NCBI GenBank assembly: GCA_963556695.1
Contig: CAUWAG010000010.1
Coordinates: forward strand, 5,952,001-6,016,000
Reading direction: 5' to 3'
DNA from: Anthostomella pinea
Lineage: Eukaryota > Ascomycota > Sordariomycetes > Xylariales > Xylariaceae
Length of the DNA: 64,000 nt
Within the stretch, counting starts at the first letter, position 1, and each line of letters opens with the position of its first letter. Under the pieces are notes generated by a model. That model saw only the letters and a list, made by a program, of their open reading frames with translations. It had not been told where the DNA came from and did not search any database. The position numbers were made by a program, and so were the translations under genes. Below, one piece after another: positions 31,694 through 41,592 of the stretch.

Positions 31694-33263
31694 ATGGACA
31701 CCCCAATGGGACAGCCTGGCATGGCTGAAGCCCAGCAAATACGAGTCAACTTCACCACATCGTCGCCAGATATCCAATTACCAGAAGGCAAAAGCCAACT
31801 TCTCGTCCCCTCAGGTAAGCAAGCATGCATACTTCCCTACCAATCCCCAATCCCCCAAAGCCGAACCATCTAACCAACACCCCCCAGATATCAAGCGTTA
31901 TGGCCTCTCCCGCGTCCTCAACTCCGAGTCGATGCTCGACACGCCGTCGCCGATCCCCTTCGACTTCCTGATCAACGGCACGTTCCTGCGGACGACGCTG
32001 GACGAGTACCTCAAGGCCAACGGGCTGTCCTTCGAGACCACCGTCACCCTGCAGTACGTGCGCAGCCTGATCCCGCCCGTCTACCAGGCCAGCTTCGAGC
32101 ACGACGACTGGATCAGCGACATCGACGTGCTCTCCGCGACGTCGCGCGCGGGCCTGTGGTCCGGCGACAAGCTCGCCACGGGCCAGGACCGCATCCTTTC
32201 GGCGTCGTACGACGGCCTGCTGCGCGTGTGGAACAGCTCTGGCAACGTGCTGGCCACCTCGCCGGCCGGCAGCCACAGCGCCAGCGTCAAGACGGCCAAG
32301 TTCCTGTCCTCGTCGCAGGTCGCGTCCGCGGGCCTCGACCGCACGGTGCGGGTCTGGAAGTACACCGAGTCCGAGGACCGCCTTTCGGCCGCCCTGAAGC
32401 CCACTCTCGAACTGTACGGCCACAAGGCCAGCGTCGACGCCATCGACGTCCACGGGCCGACGGGGCGCATCCTGTCCGCCTCGGCCGACGGCTGCATCGG
32501 GCTGTGGACGACCTCCAAGTCCAACGCGCCCGCCGCGCCTCCGTCCCTCCTCCCCGGCGCCGGCGCCAGCGCCTCCAAGAAGCGCAAGATCGCCTCGGCC
32601 ACGACACCCACGTCGCAGCGCGGCGCCCTGTCCCTCATGCCCGTGCACGGCACCTCCCCCGCCACAGCCGTCTGCTTCGACCCCCACGACAGCACGGTCG
32701 CCTACTCGGCGTCGCAGGACCACACCGTGCGCACGCTGGACCTGACGACCGCGCGTGTCGAGCACGCCATCAACACGCTGCACCCGCTCCTCGCGCTCAC
32801 CACCCTCCCGTCGGCCGCCTCGTCGGGCGGCTCCTCGGTGCTGCTCGCGGCCGGCACGGCGGCGCGGCACATCACGCTCATCGACCCGCGCGTCTCGGCC
32901 GCCACGACGTCGGTCATGACGCTGCGCGGCCACCGCAACATGGTGACGTGCCTCGCCCCCTCTCCGGACAGCGCGCACGCGCTCGTTTCGGGTTCCGCCG
33001 ACGGCACCTGTCGCATCTGGGACCTGCGGTCCGTGCGCGCCGGCACCAAAGCCGAGGGCGGCGGCGGCGTCTGCGAGAGCGTTTATGTTGTTGAACGCGA
33101 GAGCCAGAAGGCTGCGGGAGTAAGAAAGGAGAAGAGCGACGTACCCGGTCGCGGCGCCAAGGTCTTTGGCGTTGCTTGGGATCGCACTTGGGGCATTGTT
33201 AGTGGAGGTGAGGATCGCATGGTGCAGGTTAATCGCGGGAGGGATCTGTTGGCTGCTACGTAG
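31694..33263 (+). CDS. YTM1: Ribosome biogenesis WD-repeat protein Ytm1
   Basis: Two exons, 31694-31814 and 31888-33263 (intron 73 bp, phase 1), give 498 residues. The N-terminal NLE/ubiquitin-like domain is clear: [18 protein letters not shown]...[15 protein letters not shown], then [38 protein letters not shown] seven-bladed WD40 propeller follows, with blades ending [32 protein letters not shown] and [10 protein letters not shown]. Between blades 3 and 4 is a basic linker (ASKKRKIAS). Ytm1 forms the Nop7-Erb1-Ytm1 (PeBoW) complex in the nucleolus. The Rea1 AAA ATPase removes it through the N-terminal domain during 60S maturation. The end is odd: after the sixth blade a ~45-residue charged stretch precedes DRMVQVNRG. 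The gene converges with the exonuclease gene. Confidence 0.95.
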
Positions 33264-34019
33264 GTAGTGGGTGAATGGTGGTGATATGGGTAGGAGTAGG
33301 AGGGTGTTGTGATGGGAATGTCGATGGATGTGGAGGGGGACTGGTGGTGGTGTAGAACTCATATACCCGGATATGCTCTGCAATGCGAAATAATAGAGAA
33401 CTGAAGGCAAACAGCAAGACGCCTGTGGACCGCTACTATCATCGTCTATGAAGAGGTGTGATCATTGCGAACGAGCTATGTCTTTTCATGTTGACCCAGA
33501 CAGGCGAGTCGAGTGATTCAAACATCTAGACGTATGAATAAAAGAAAGGAGAGCAGGCAAGGCCGGACGACGTCGCTGGCGCCTATTCATTGCAGGATAT
33601 TGGCTACAGATGCACATAGAATATATATATACTCCTATACGTACTTATGTATACTGGGTAGGCAGACAGTGTACGTACGGAACCAGCCCTCCAACCCGGT
33701 GACGTTCTTACGGCCAGCAGGCGTTCTTCCTAGTTCTCCATCTCCCTCTCCAGAAGGGGCGTACCGAACAGCCGGCCAAAGGCCACCGCAGCGCAGCCAG
33801 CCGCTCCCGGTTCTCGTAACAGATGCCCGTACTCTTGGGCTGACTATCGTCCTCGAATCCCGGGCGCATGACGTTACGGCCTCCGAGTCGTCGACAGATC
33901 CATTTCCTCATCACCATCTACATACGTCCTCTTCCGTCATCCTCGGCATCGTCGAGGTTCTCTCCATCTTCTCCATCATCCCCGACCCATTCTGCCTCAT
34001 CCCCGTCCCTCAACTATAA
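33264..34019. other. Intergenic, 756 bp, convergent
   Basis: 3' regions of YTM1 and the exonuclease gene. Pyrimidine-rich stretches but no gene. Confidence 0.6.
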
Positions 34020-35794
34020 CTACACCTGACCACCAGCAACGCCAACCACGCCAGCCACCCCCGGCCACCTCGACCGAAGCGCGCTCAACTGCATCCTCGC
34101 CACGACCTCCTCGCGCAAGCGATCGCGATCGACACCCAGCAGCAATGAGCGCTCGAATTGCACGACCGTCAAGATGTAGCTGGCAATGGTCGCCGTCTTG
34201 AGGGGCGGGTTCCGCAGCAGACGCCCGACGGCCTCGGGGGTCAACCCGTAACAGTGCCACAGGTAGTAGGCCCGGAGCTGCGAGAAGACGGCGCGCGACT
34301 TCGGGTGTGCGGCCCGGTAGGTGGCCGCGCGGTCCTCGGCTGCTTCGACGCGGGAGTCTTTGGGGGCTGCTGGAGTAGCGGGGGCGGCCGGGGAGGCGGC
34401 GGCAGTGGTCTTTTTGGCTGCCTTTGTGTTGTCTGGGGTTGTTATCGTGGTTGCCGCCTTGACCAGGTCCTCGATCTGGATGCTTTCCAATACGGAGGCG
34501 ACGTATTTACCAGACGGCGCGGGCACTGCTTCCGTCTTGGCCGTGTCTTCCACGGTCTCGACGGCATCGTCGACCGTGGCTAGCTCGATACCTTCTGCCT
34601 GCCGGATTGGCAGGTTTCGCTCCGCGTGGTGCACGGGTGGCGGGCAAGGAACCAATTGCTTCCTGTGGTGCTCGAGGGTCGCATAGAGATGCAACCCAGC
34701 ATAGGCATCCGAAGCGGAGTCTTAAGGATGTAAGCTTCACGTGGCAAAGACAGCATACCAAGGTGTTGGCTGGGTGACTTACAGATAACCTGGTCCATAT
34801 TCAGGGGCCTTGACCAGTCGCTAGACCGGACATCGGTCCCCTTGAATAGGGGCAGGTGAAGATACTGCTCGACCTGGAGTGCCAGCGGCGCCAGTCGCTT
34901 GTTGATGTTCTGATACTGGCCCTGCGAAGAGAAGGTGACGAGCTTGTACATGTGACTCAGCTCCATCAGGCCGCGAGAGTGAATATCCAGGAAGTTTCGC
35001 ACCCTAGTACAGTCGCCCTTGATGGCGACGCCTACCTTCGTGATGCCCGGATCTTCCATGATAGCCCGGAACGACGGCCCAACCATCTCCTCCTCGTCCT
35101 TGAAGAGAGCGACATGGAACAGCCCGATACGGCTGGGGCTCGCCAGCTGGATCAGCGAGATGTTCTTCTTTAAGCCCTGAGTTTTCATGGCGTCCGGCAC
35201 CCATTCGAGATCAAATCCGAGGACCTCCTCATCTATGAAGTATTGCTGACACACTCTTTCCATAGTGTGCTTGCTGCGACAGTAGTGCACCTTGACCTTC
35301 TGCTCGGTCCCATCGTCCGCTTTCCCTCGGTATTGAGTGTAAGACCAAAAGGACTCGGAAGACCCAGCGGGGGCCTTCTTCGCGGCATAGAACAAGTCAT
35401 CTACGATCTTGAAGTCCAACGCTGGGAACGGCGGGTCATCGGTCGCCTTCTTTGGCGGCGGCTCCCTGCTCTCTTCCGAGGCTGGTGTAGCTGCATCCTG
35501 ACCCGCAGGCTTGGGAGGCGCGTTTGAGCCAGCCCTTATGAAAGCCGGCATCGCATCCTCTACAAGCATAGACGGTTGCGACCGCAACTGCGCCTCGATG
35601 TCTGACATCGGCGCGGCGTCTGAGCTATGCTTTGGCGCGGCAAAAACATACCGTTCTGTAGCAGCAGCAGCAGCAGGGCTTCCATCCGGGCCGCGCGCAT
35701 CATGCGCAGAAGGAGTGGGGGATCGCGGGCCAGGTGAGAACGATATTCCCCGAGTAGGATGCCATAGCTGATGTTTCGAAGGCGTAGCAGTCAT
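34020..35794 (-). CDS. WRN-type 3'-5' exonuclease (DEDDy family)
   Basis: Two exons on the minus strand, 34783-35794 and 34020-34720, give 570 residues. I chose the start MTATPSKHQLWHPTRGI at 35794; the frame stays open upstream to 35974, with another ATG 66 bp before, so an N-terminal extension is possible. The exonuclease signature is complete: exo I GFDLEWVPD, exo II VGVAIKGDCTRVRNFLDI, and exo III YSASDAYAGLHLY, with the exo III Tyr codon split by the intron. These match the WRN/RNase D-like DEDDy fold, which removes 3' nucleotides from DNA or RNA. The ~150-residue Ala/Thr-rich linker and C-terminal helical region (SRAVFSQLRAYYLWHCYGLTPEAVGRLLRN) are typical of the fungal proteins. No helicase domain is attached. 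It is divergent from LSM5 by 722 bp. Whether it acts in DNA repair or RNA decay is unknown. Confidence 0.88.
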
Positions 35795-36516
35795 TCTGGG
35801 TATCGGGGGTAGTATATACGCGCTACAGCATTTAATCCCCGTCAGCATTGAGCACGATAGCTTTGTATGAAGTAGTATACAGCTCAAGTAACTCAGGGAG
35901 AACGAACCGCGAAAAAAACCATCTACGCAGAGCATAGGAAGAGAAACAAGACGAGGACGAATGTCGTAGAGCATTGGAGGCGGCCAACTCTGAGCTCCCG
36001 AGGAAGTTCATTGGGGGTATGCGCGTGGTGTGTCGGACTCACAGCTCCGCTCCATGGTGGTGGCCACGGAACCAGAGCGTGTGTGAGCAAGTGAATGGGC
36101 AGCGAGCGAGTGGTGTGTGTGTGTGTGTGGGTGGGTGAATGGGCGAGCAGGCAGACGCGTGCTGCTTCTGCTCTGCTGTTGCTGGTCGAGGCGAGGAATG
36201 GTCGTCGATTGGCTGCCGGGACTCGAGCGAGCGATTGCGATTTCGCGTGGCTTTGCGGGCGCATGTAAACTGGCGGCTTAGTCATCTCACTAAAACACGT
36301 CCGTCGCTCGGCATCAGGTGACCTGTCTTTTGAGTTGACCCAAACAGCCAAGCCACAATCACCACCGCCTAGAGGTACATGTATCGGACAGCCAGCCAGC
36401 CAGCCATACAGGAGAGACATCTTTTCATGACCGACCATACGAGGCTGGCCAAGTAGGGGAAACGAAAATCTCCCACTCAACCCTCAATCTCCATCACATC
36501 AACCCACCACGCCAAG
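35795..36516. promoter_or_regulatory. Divergent promoter, exonuclease / LSM5
   Basis: 722 bp between two outward-facing starts. It contains a (GT)n microsatellite near 36113-36128. No gene seen. Confidence 0.5.
36113..36128. repeat. (GT)n microsatellite
   Basis: About eight GT units followed by GGGTGGGTG. Confidence 0.8.
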
Positions 36517-37141
36517 ATGGCGTCCCAACTCCTACCTCTAGGTAAGTGCAATAAATGCCCACCCAAGCACCTACCTACCGTTCGTGCCACAACCAGCCAT
36601 CCTAACAAAAAGCCACAGAACTCATCGACAAGTGTGTCGGCTCAAGAATATGGGTCGTCATGAAGGGCGACAAGGGTATGCAACTCCCTGTCCCAAAAGA
36701 CCGCACTACACTCAATTAGCTGTTTCCCGGTAAACCCACTATGTCAGACTGACAATCCGTCGACTCATAGAATTCAGCGGAACCCTGCTGGGCTTCGACG
36801 ACTACGTCAGTAAGTAAACTCCAGTCGAGGCTTATCCAGCCGTTGTGATGTGCGGCCGATGCTAATCAGGTTGCAGACATGGTACTCGAAGATGTGACGG
36901 AATTGTATGCGCCCCTTGAGAGATGGCAAAATCCCCGCCCCCCCCCCCCCCCCCAGATGAGCGTGGAAGCTGACGGGATGCAGTGACTACTCGGGAAATC
37001 ACACGAAGCTCTCCAAGATTCTGCTGAACGGCAACAATATCTGCATGGTGTGTATCCTAATTCTTTTGTCTCTTGTGGGTGGCCTACTAACTTGATACCC
37101 TGCAGTTAATACCAGGTGGAGAAGGGCCCGTGTCTACGTGA
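36517..37141 (+). CDS. LSM5: U6 snRNA-associated Sm-like protein LSm5
   Basis: Assembled by hand from six small exons: 36517-36541, 36619-36675, 36771-36809, 36877-36904, 36984-37047 and 37106-37141. Every exon is bounded by GT...AG and the total of 249 nt gives 82 residues. The product starts MASQLLPLELIDKCVGSRIW and continues with the Sm1 motif (VMKGDKEFSGTLLGFDDYVNMVL) and EDVTEF. The Sm2 motif (ILLNGNNICMLIPGGEGP) ends at VST. LSm5 is one subunit of the heptameric LSm2-8 ring, which binds the 3' oligo-U of U6 snRNA in the nucleus. It is also part of LSm1-7, which promotes decapping in the cytoplasm. With five introns in 625 bp this gene has the highest intron density in the window. It converges with RPB11. 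Confidence 0.94.
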
Positions 37142-37484
37142 TGATCTACGGCTTGTTTGTGTTTCACTGTCACGGAAGGCTTTCACAGGGATGGCGCGAG
37201 GGCGGAAGGTGTGGCTCTTAAGGCCATATGCTAGAAGGAACTCACTCCCCTGAGATTATGATGATCTGAAGGACGAGAATGGGGCAATGATTCTTGCGAT
37301 TATCACCTAACTGGTCTGATATACTCGCAAAAGTGGTAGCAAAGCCCCCTACAGAGCGCAGCTGCACCCTGAAATCAAATTCTGGCTATCCATCCTCGGC
37401 CATGATCAGTACCTGAACGCCGTCCGTGACCATGCCTATCCGATCGCCTGCCGTGAGAAATCATGCGCCGAATCAGAAAGCAGT
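37142..37484. other. Intergenic, 343 bp, convergent
   Basis: 3' ends of LSM5 and RPB11. Nothing else seen. Confidence 0.6.
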
Positions 37485-38071
37485 CTATCTGCCACCGTTT
37501 TCCTGCTCTCCAGCGGCCACCATGCGACGAAGTTCGTATTCTCGAGTGAACTCCCGGCCCAGCTGTCCGTACGACGCAATCAGCTGCTTGCAAACATCGA
37601 TCAAGATCTCGCGAGGGCTGATGGTACCATCCGTCTGCAGGCGGATGAGGACTTCCGGGACGTTCGGATGACCGACTGTGCGTTGTTAGATTTGCAGTAT
37701 CCGATGCGAGGGGTCCCTGACCGAGGTAGAGAAGGGGTATTACCTTTGTAGCCAGCCATCAGGACGCGCGGTTCCTGCTTGAGGTGCTCGGCAAGGAGGT
37801 TCCCGAGGGTGTGGTCCTCCTTCAGCAGGATGAAGTCCGACGTGTTCGAGGTACCTGATGATCCATCAGCTTCAATTTGCACAGAGGGCGCCTATTGGGA
37901 GGAAAGAATTCCTCACCCGCGAACGGCTTCTCGGTGATCTTCTTCTCGCCATCGCCCTCGTTGACGAGGAAAAGCTCGAATCTAGGAAAGAGTCAGCCTG
38001 CATCCGTGCATCGAAATGAGAAGGAGATCGAACGGGTCATCCGGCTCGTTGAAGTGTTTATTGTTGCTCAT
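37485..38071 (-). CDS. RPB11: RNA polymerase II subunit RPB11
   Basis: Four exons on the minus strand (38034-38071, 37917-37981, 37744-37854 and 37485-37675) join in frame to 134 residues. The sequence reads MSNNKHFNEPDDP then FELFLVNEGDGEKK. The dimerisation core follows: FILLKEDHTLGNLLAEHLKQEPRVLMAGYKVGHP and LIRLQTDG. The long C-terminal helix (LIDVCKQLIASYGQLGREFTREYELRRM) comes last. RPB11 pairs with RPB3 as the eukaryotic counterpart of the bacterial alpha-subunit dimer and nucleates Pol II assembly. The first intron uses a rare GTTCGA donor, yet splicing there is the only way to join PDDP to FELF. The frame also needs the other three joins. The 5' side faces a 1.2-kb spacer. Confidence 0.94.
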
Positions 38072-39249
38072 CTTGGCAAGAAGGCTTGACTCGTTCTTGT
38101 GGGAGTTTGGCTAGGGTATTTGCGGTGCTGGTGGTGCTGAGGCCGGCAGGTGCGGAAGAACAGTGATGGATGCGTGTTGGGAAGGAGGTGGAGGTGGGAG
38201 GCAAGACGGGGTGGGCAGAAGCATCCATGGACCAGGCTGAGGCAGGTGCCTCGAGCCTCCATGAGGTTGCCACGGCAGGCCCAACCTTGAGGAGCTTGTT
38301 CGGCCTCCCAGACGGCGATGCTTAGCTCCGTCGGCGAGGACAGCCACCTCAGTCTCCAAGCACACCAAATTCCAATGCCCACCTCAACGCTTGACCATGC
38401 CAGCTGTCGATGTCGAAGCACTCCATTTCTTCAACACCTTGTGAAGGACCAAAAGACCCAAGACTGAAGCAGACGCAGATGATAGAAAATATAAAATAGA
38501 GAAGGGGATCGAAAGGGGATCACCGACCGATCTGGTGCGTTCATCCTGCCTGCCCAGCTATCGAGCTATCCAGCCACGTTACACGTATTCGACACGCGAC
38601 AAGGCCTCTGCTCCAGACGCCCAGGGGTGGTTCACGAAGCCACTGGTGGGTTCGAGTCTTCGAGATAATACTGTTGGAAAACAGCCAAAAATGGGAGCCA
38701 AGTGGTGCGATGTTGAACAGCAAGTTGGTTACTTCATGAAGAAAGGATATTCCGGAAGCGACAAAGAAGAAGGCGGCTTGGAATGGTGATTGAATACGTC
38801 GTGTGCAAGGCAGAGAGAGTGAATGGTTGATCAAGCCCTTGTCAGAGTAAATGCTGGAATTCACGGCTAAACATCGGTAGACCGATGGCGGGGACAGTGT
38901 TTCTCGCACGGTACACTTACCGTGACTCACTAGGCAATCAGAAGCTCCCAAGGTCCAAGGAGCCTTCATGTTCGATGCTCGAAGAACTTGTGACCACATG
39001 TGTACAATACAAGAGGTGGCTCAAGGAGGACTGAATGCAATGTCTATTATCAAGGGAAGTCAGGTTTTGAAGTCTATATTCGACCTGGCTGGGCTCCGTT
39101 CTATAAGAAGCTGTACCAGTATGTCCGCTCTGGACAACGGTGTAAATGCCGGTGTAAACGCCCAAAACTCTATCTATGCGAAGGCCGCTATGCAAGTATT
39201 ATACAATTTGAAACGACTTCGTGCTATCCAATCAGTTGAACCAGGTTGA
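38072..39249. other. Intergenic, 1.2 kb
   Basis: RPB11 promoter and the 3' side of the transporter gene. Short frames only, no gene supported. Confidence 0.55.
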
Positions 39250-41592
39250 TCAGAGATTGTCGGTATCGCAGTACTTTGGAAGACTTGGACCTGAAGGACC
39301 ACTGGCCCAGCTGATCACGGTCAAGCTGGTGGTATATGCCATGGCGATGAAACCAAATATGCAAAGACAAATATCGGAGATCTTTCGCGTTCGGGTTTTC
39401 GCTACACCTTTGTAGTGGAGCAACGGCTGCCAAAGAGTCAGTACGGTGTCTTTTCTCGACGAATAGGGGTGACTTACCGGGTAGATGAATACCAGGGGAA
39501 TGCAGGCGAAGTTTCCGACCAGCGCAACAAACTTGTCCAGGTCGTCGGCGCCTGCCCATGCAATCAAGGCGCAAAGGAAGACGACGAAGAACCGGAACAT
39601 GTTCTTCTGCCACTTGATGTACGGGTTGTATTTCCCACTCCGTGTGAAGAGTGCATTCTCCGTGATTCTGATGGCGGGGAAGATTTGCAAGGGGGTTGAG
39701 AGAAGGATGGCAAGTGAGTACAGGAACTGGACGCCATTGACGAATTTGCTATCCTGGGGCAAGTTGAGAAGGACAACGGTTTCCGTCTTCGATCCGTACG
39801 CAGCGTAAGATACCGCACCCATGGTGATGAAGAGAACCGATATGATGATCATGACGAAAAACATGACCTTGGGGAATTTGGACGGCTGCTTCATCGACTC
39901 CTGAATAGGGATGATGAGGCCGATACCCTCGAACGTGAAGATAGCTGTCCCGATGAAAAGCGTCCAGTCTTTCTGGTTGAACAGGATAATGTCTGCGAGC
40001 CCGTTGGCGTTGAGGGTGAGGACATCGTAGTAGAACAGGTAGGCTAGGCCAATGACAATGAATGCGTCTGCGATCAGCGCCGTGAAGCCAAGCTTGCCTA
40101 TATCTCGGAAGAGAGAGAACGGTAGGAAGATGACCATCTGCAGCAGAATCAACCAGGCAACCTTGATGTACGTGTTGCAGTTAGAGACGGCGAGAATGAA
40201 GGCTTGCAGGTTTTCCGAGGTGAAGACGATGTATGCAGCGACGAAACCAATCTGACTGACGACGATGGAGGTCAAGATGAGCTTCCTCATCCACTCGCCG
40301 TATAGGATCCCGCCAATGTCGCCAAAAGACCCCTCGACCTTTAATCGCGTAGTTACAAGTAGCACAAAGCAATAGTAGCTGAGCGCAGCAACAAACACAA
40401 GGATCAGGTTGCTGAAGACCATGCCGCCATTGAGGTACGCCCGAGGGAGGAACAGCACTCCGGTACCCACGAACGATTTGAGAAGGAGTAACGCTGCGTT
40501 GAAAGGAGTATTCTTGCCGCTGCCGCCACGAGTCTTCCGTCTTCTCCTCCGTTTCGAGGGTGTCAATAAGGCGCTGTCTTCCATCGGCTCTCTGGAATCG
40601 ACGCTGTCGTAGTCTGACTCTTCTCCAGAGGAGAAGTATTCGCCGGGCCCCAGAGCTTCATCGTCTTCCTCGAGCTCTTCACCTGCAAAATGTCCGTAGA
40701 TAGACAAGAACTCCAAGAAGCTGTTGGTGAACAACTGGGGTTCATATCTCCTTCTACTGCCGCCTTGTCCCTCCTCTAGCTCCTGCGGGTTCGTTGAAGG
40801 GCTCTCCGCGGCTCTCCTGATATAGTTTCTTCTGAAGCCGCCGGGAACCTTGATCGTGTTGATGTCGAGGGTATCGGTCTCAGGCTCGTCGCGGGCGTGA
40901 CTGAAGCTCTTACTGCGCTGCGTGCCGCGGCGGCCCTCTGACCCTTCTGTCCATCGGTATATGTTCCGCGTCATATCTCCGCCTTGCAGCCTGAGACTGG
41001 AGAACTCGTCGCCATCTTGCGGTGGCTGCGAGGACTCGCTCACTTGTTTGCCTTTCATCTTATCGCCGTTGCTTGTCCCTGTGGTGGACTCGGGCGTATC
41101 CGACGGTTGAACCAGATGCCGCTTGACAATTTCGGGGTCTTCGTAAGCTCCTGTACCACCACCCTGTAAGAACCTCGACCTCGCCTCGAACGAGCCATAG
41201 TTTGTTGGCGCTGTTGTTGATGGATGAAGTGACCCCGTTGCTGCTGGCGAAAGGGGCCGCGCCGGAGGAGTCCCGAACCGTGGCGGCGAGGCTCCAGTGG
41301 ACAGAGCTGCAGCAAGAGCAGATACGCCTGGACCGGCCGGGCTCTGGCCCGCACCCGCCAGAGGCCCATAGTTGTCTAAACTTCCCGCATCGGTTCGACT
41401 CGGCGACGATGACCTATTAGGTGACGTCCCGAAGGCATGCGACGGAATTGGCGAAGCCAATCGAGCAGTCGCATCGGCACGGGGAACCGATGTTCCATAG
41501 TTCCGACTTCGAAAGGAAGCGGGGGGTGACGATATCGGGACTCCTTGAGGATCTCCAGCTTGCGGTGCTGTGCTGTTTTCCCGATCTGCCAT
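39250..41592 (-). CDS. AVT3/AVT4-like vacuolar amino-acid transporter
   Basis: Two exons on the minus strand, 39478-41592 and 39250-39426, give 763 residues. The 51-bp intron is a multiple of three and has no stop, so a retained form would add 17 residues. The first ~365 residues are disordered and Ser/Pro-rich (EEDDEALGPGEYFSSGEESDYDSVDS). From there on comes the AAAP/APC-fold core with about 11 membrane segments, beginning NTPFNAALLLLKSFVGTGVLFLPRAYLNGGMVFSN. It includes FIGTAIFTFEGIGLIIPIQESMKQPSKFPKV and ends in two segments after HYKGVAKTRTRKISD. In yeast Avt3 and Avt4 export amino acids from the vacuole; length and a long acidic N-terminus fit that group. The start is head-to-head with the cation-chloride cotransporter, 1.6 kb away. 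Confidence 0.88.
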   Translation of the reverse strand: MADRENSTAPQAGDPQGVPISSPPASFRSRNYGTSVPRADATARLASPIPSHAFGTSPNRSSSPSRTDAGSLDNYGPLAGAGQSPAGPGVSALAAALSTGASPPRFGTPPARPLSPAATGSLHPSTTAPTNYGSFEARSRFLQGGGTGAYEDPEIVKRHLVQPSDTPESTTGTSNGDKMKGKQVSESSQPPQDGDEFSSLRLQGGDMTRNIYRWTEGSEGRRGTQRSKSFSHARDEPETDTLDINTIKVPGGFRRNYIRRAAESPSTNPQELEEGQGGSRRRYEPQLFTNSFLEFLSIYGHFAGEELEEDDEALGPGEYFSSGEESDYDSVDSREPMEDSALLTPSKRRRRRKTRGGSGKNTPFNAALLLLKSFVGTGVLFLPRAYLNGGMVFSNLILVFVAALSYYCFVLLVTTRLKVEGSFGDIGGILYGEWMRKLILTSIVVSQIGFVAAYIVFTSENLQAFILAVSNCNTYIKVAWLILLQMVIFLPFSLFRDIGKLGFTALIADAFIVIGLAYLFYYDVLTLNANGLADIILFNQKDWTLFIGTAIFTFEGIGLIIPIQESMKQPSKFPKVMFFVMIIISVLFITMGAVSYAAYGSKTETVVLLNLPQDSKFVNGVQFLYSLAILLSTPLQIFPAIRITENALFTRSGKYNPYIKWQKNMFRFFVVFLCALIAWAGADDLDKFVALVGNFACIPLVFIYPVSHPYSSRKDTVLTLWQPLLHYKGVAKTRTRKISDICLCIFGFIAMAYTTSLTVISWASGPSGPSLPKYCDTDNL
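39427..39477 (-). other. 51-bp frame-neutral intron in the AVT3-like gene
   Basis: Donor GTAAGT, branch-like CTGAC, acceptor GGCAG on the minus strand. Length is 3n with no in-frame stop. Removing it joins IYP to PLLHYKG. Confidence 0.7.

Noticed and set aside
31752..33410. A 552-codon open frame on the minus strand
   Set aside because: Antisense to the WD-repeat gene YTM1, with an Arg/Gly/Val-rich composition typical of shadow frames.
38633..38665. A GGTTCGAGTC sequence like a tRNA T-arm
   Set aside because: The flanking five bases do not pair to form a T stem, and no matching anticodon or acceptor arm is present.
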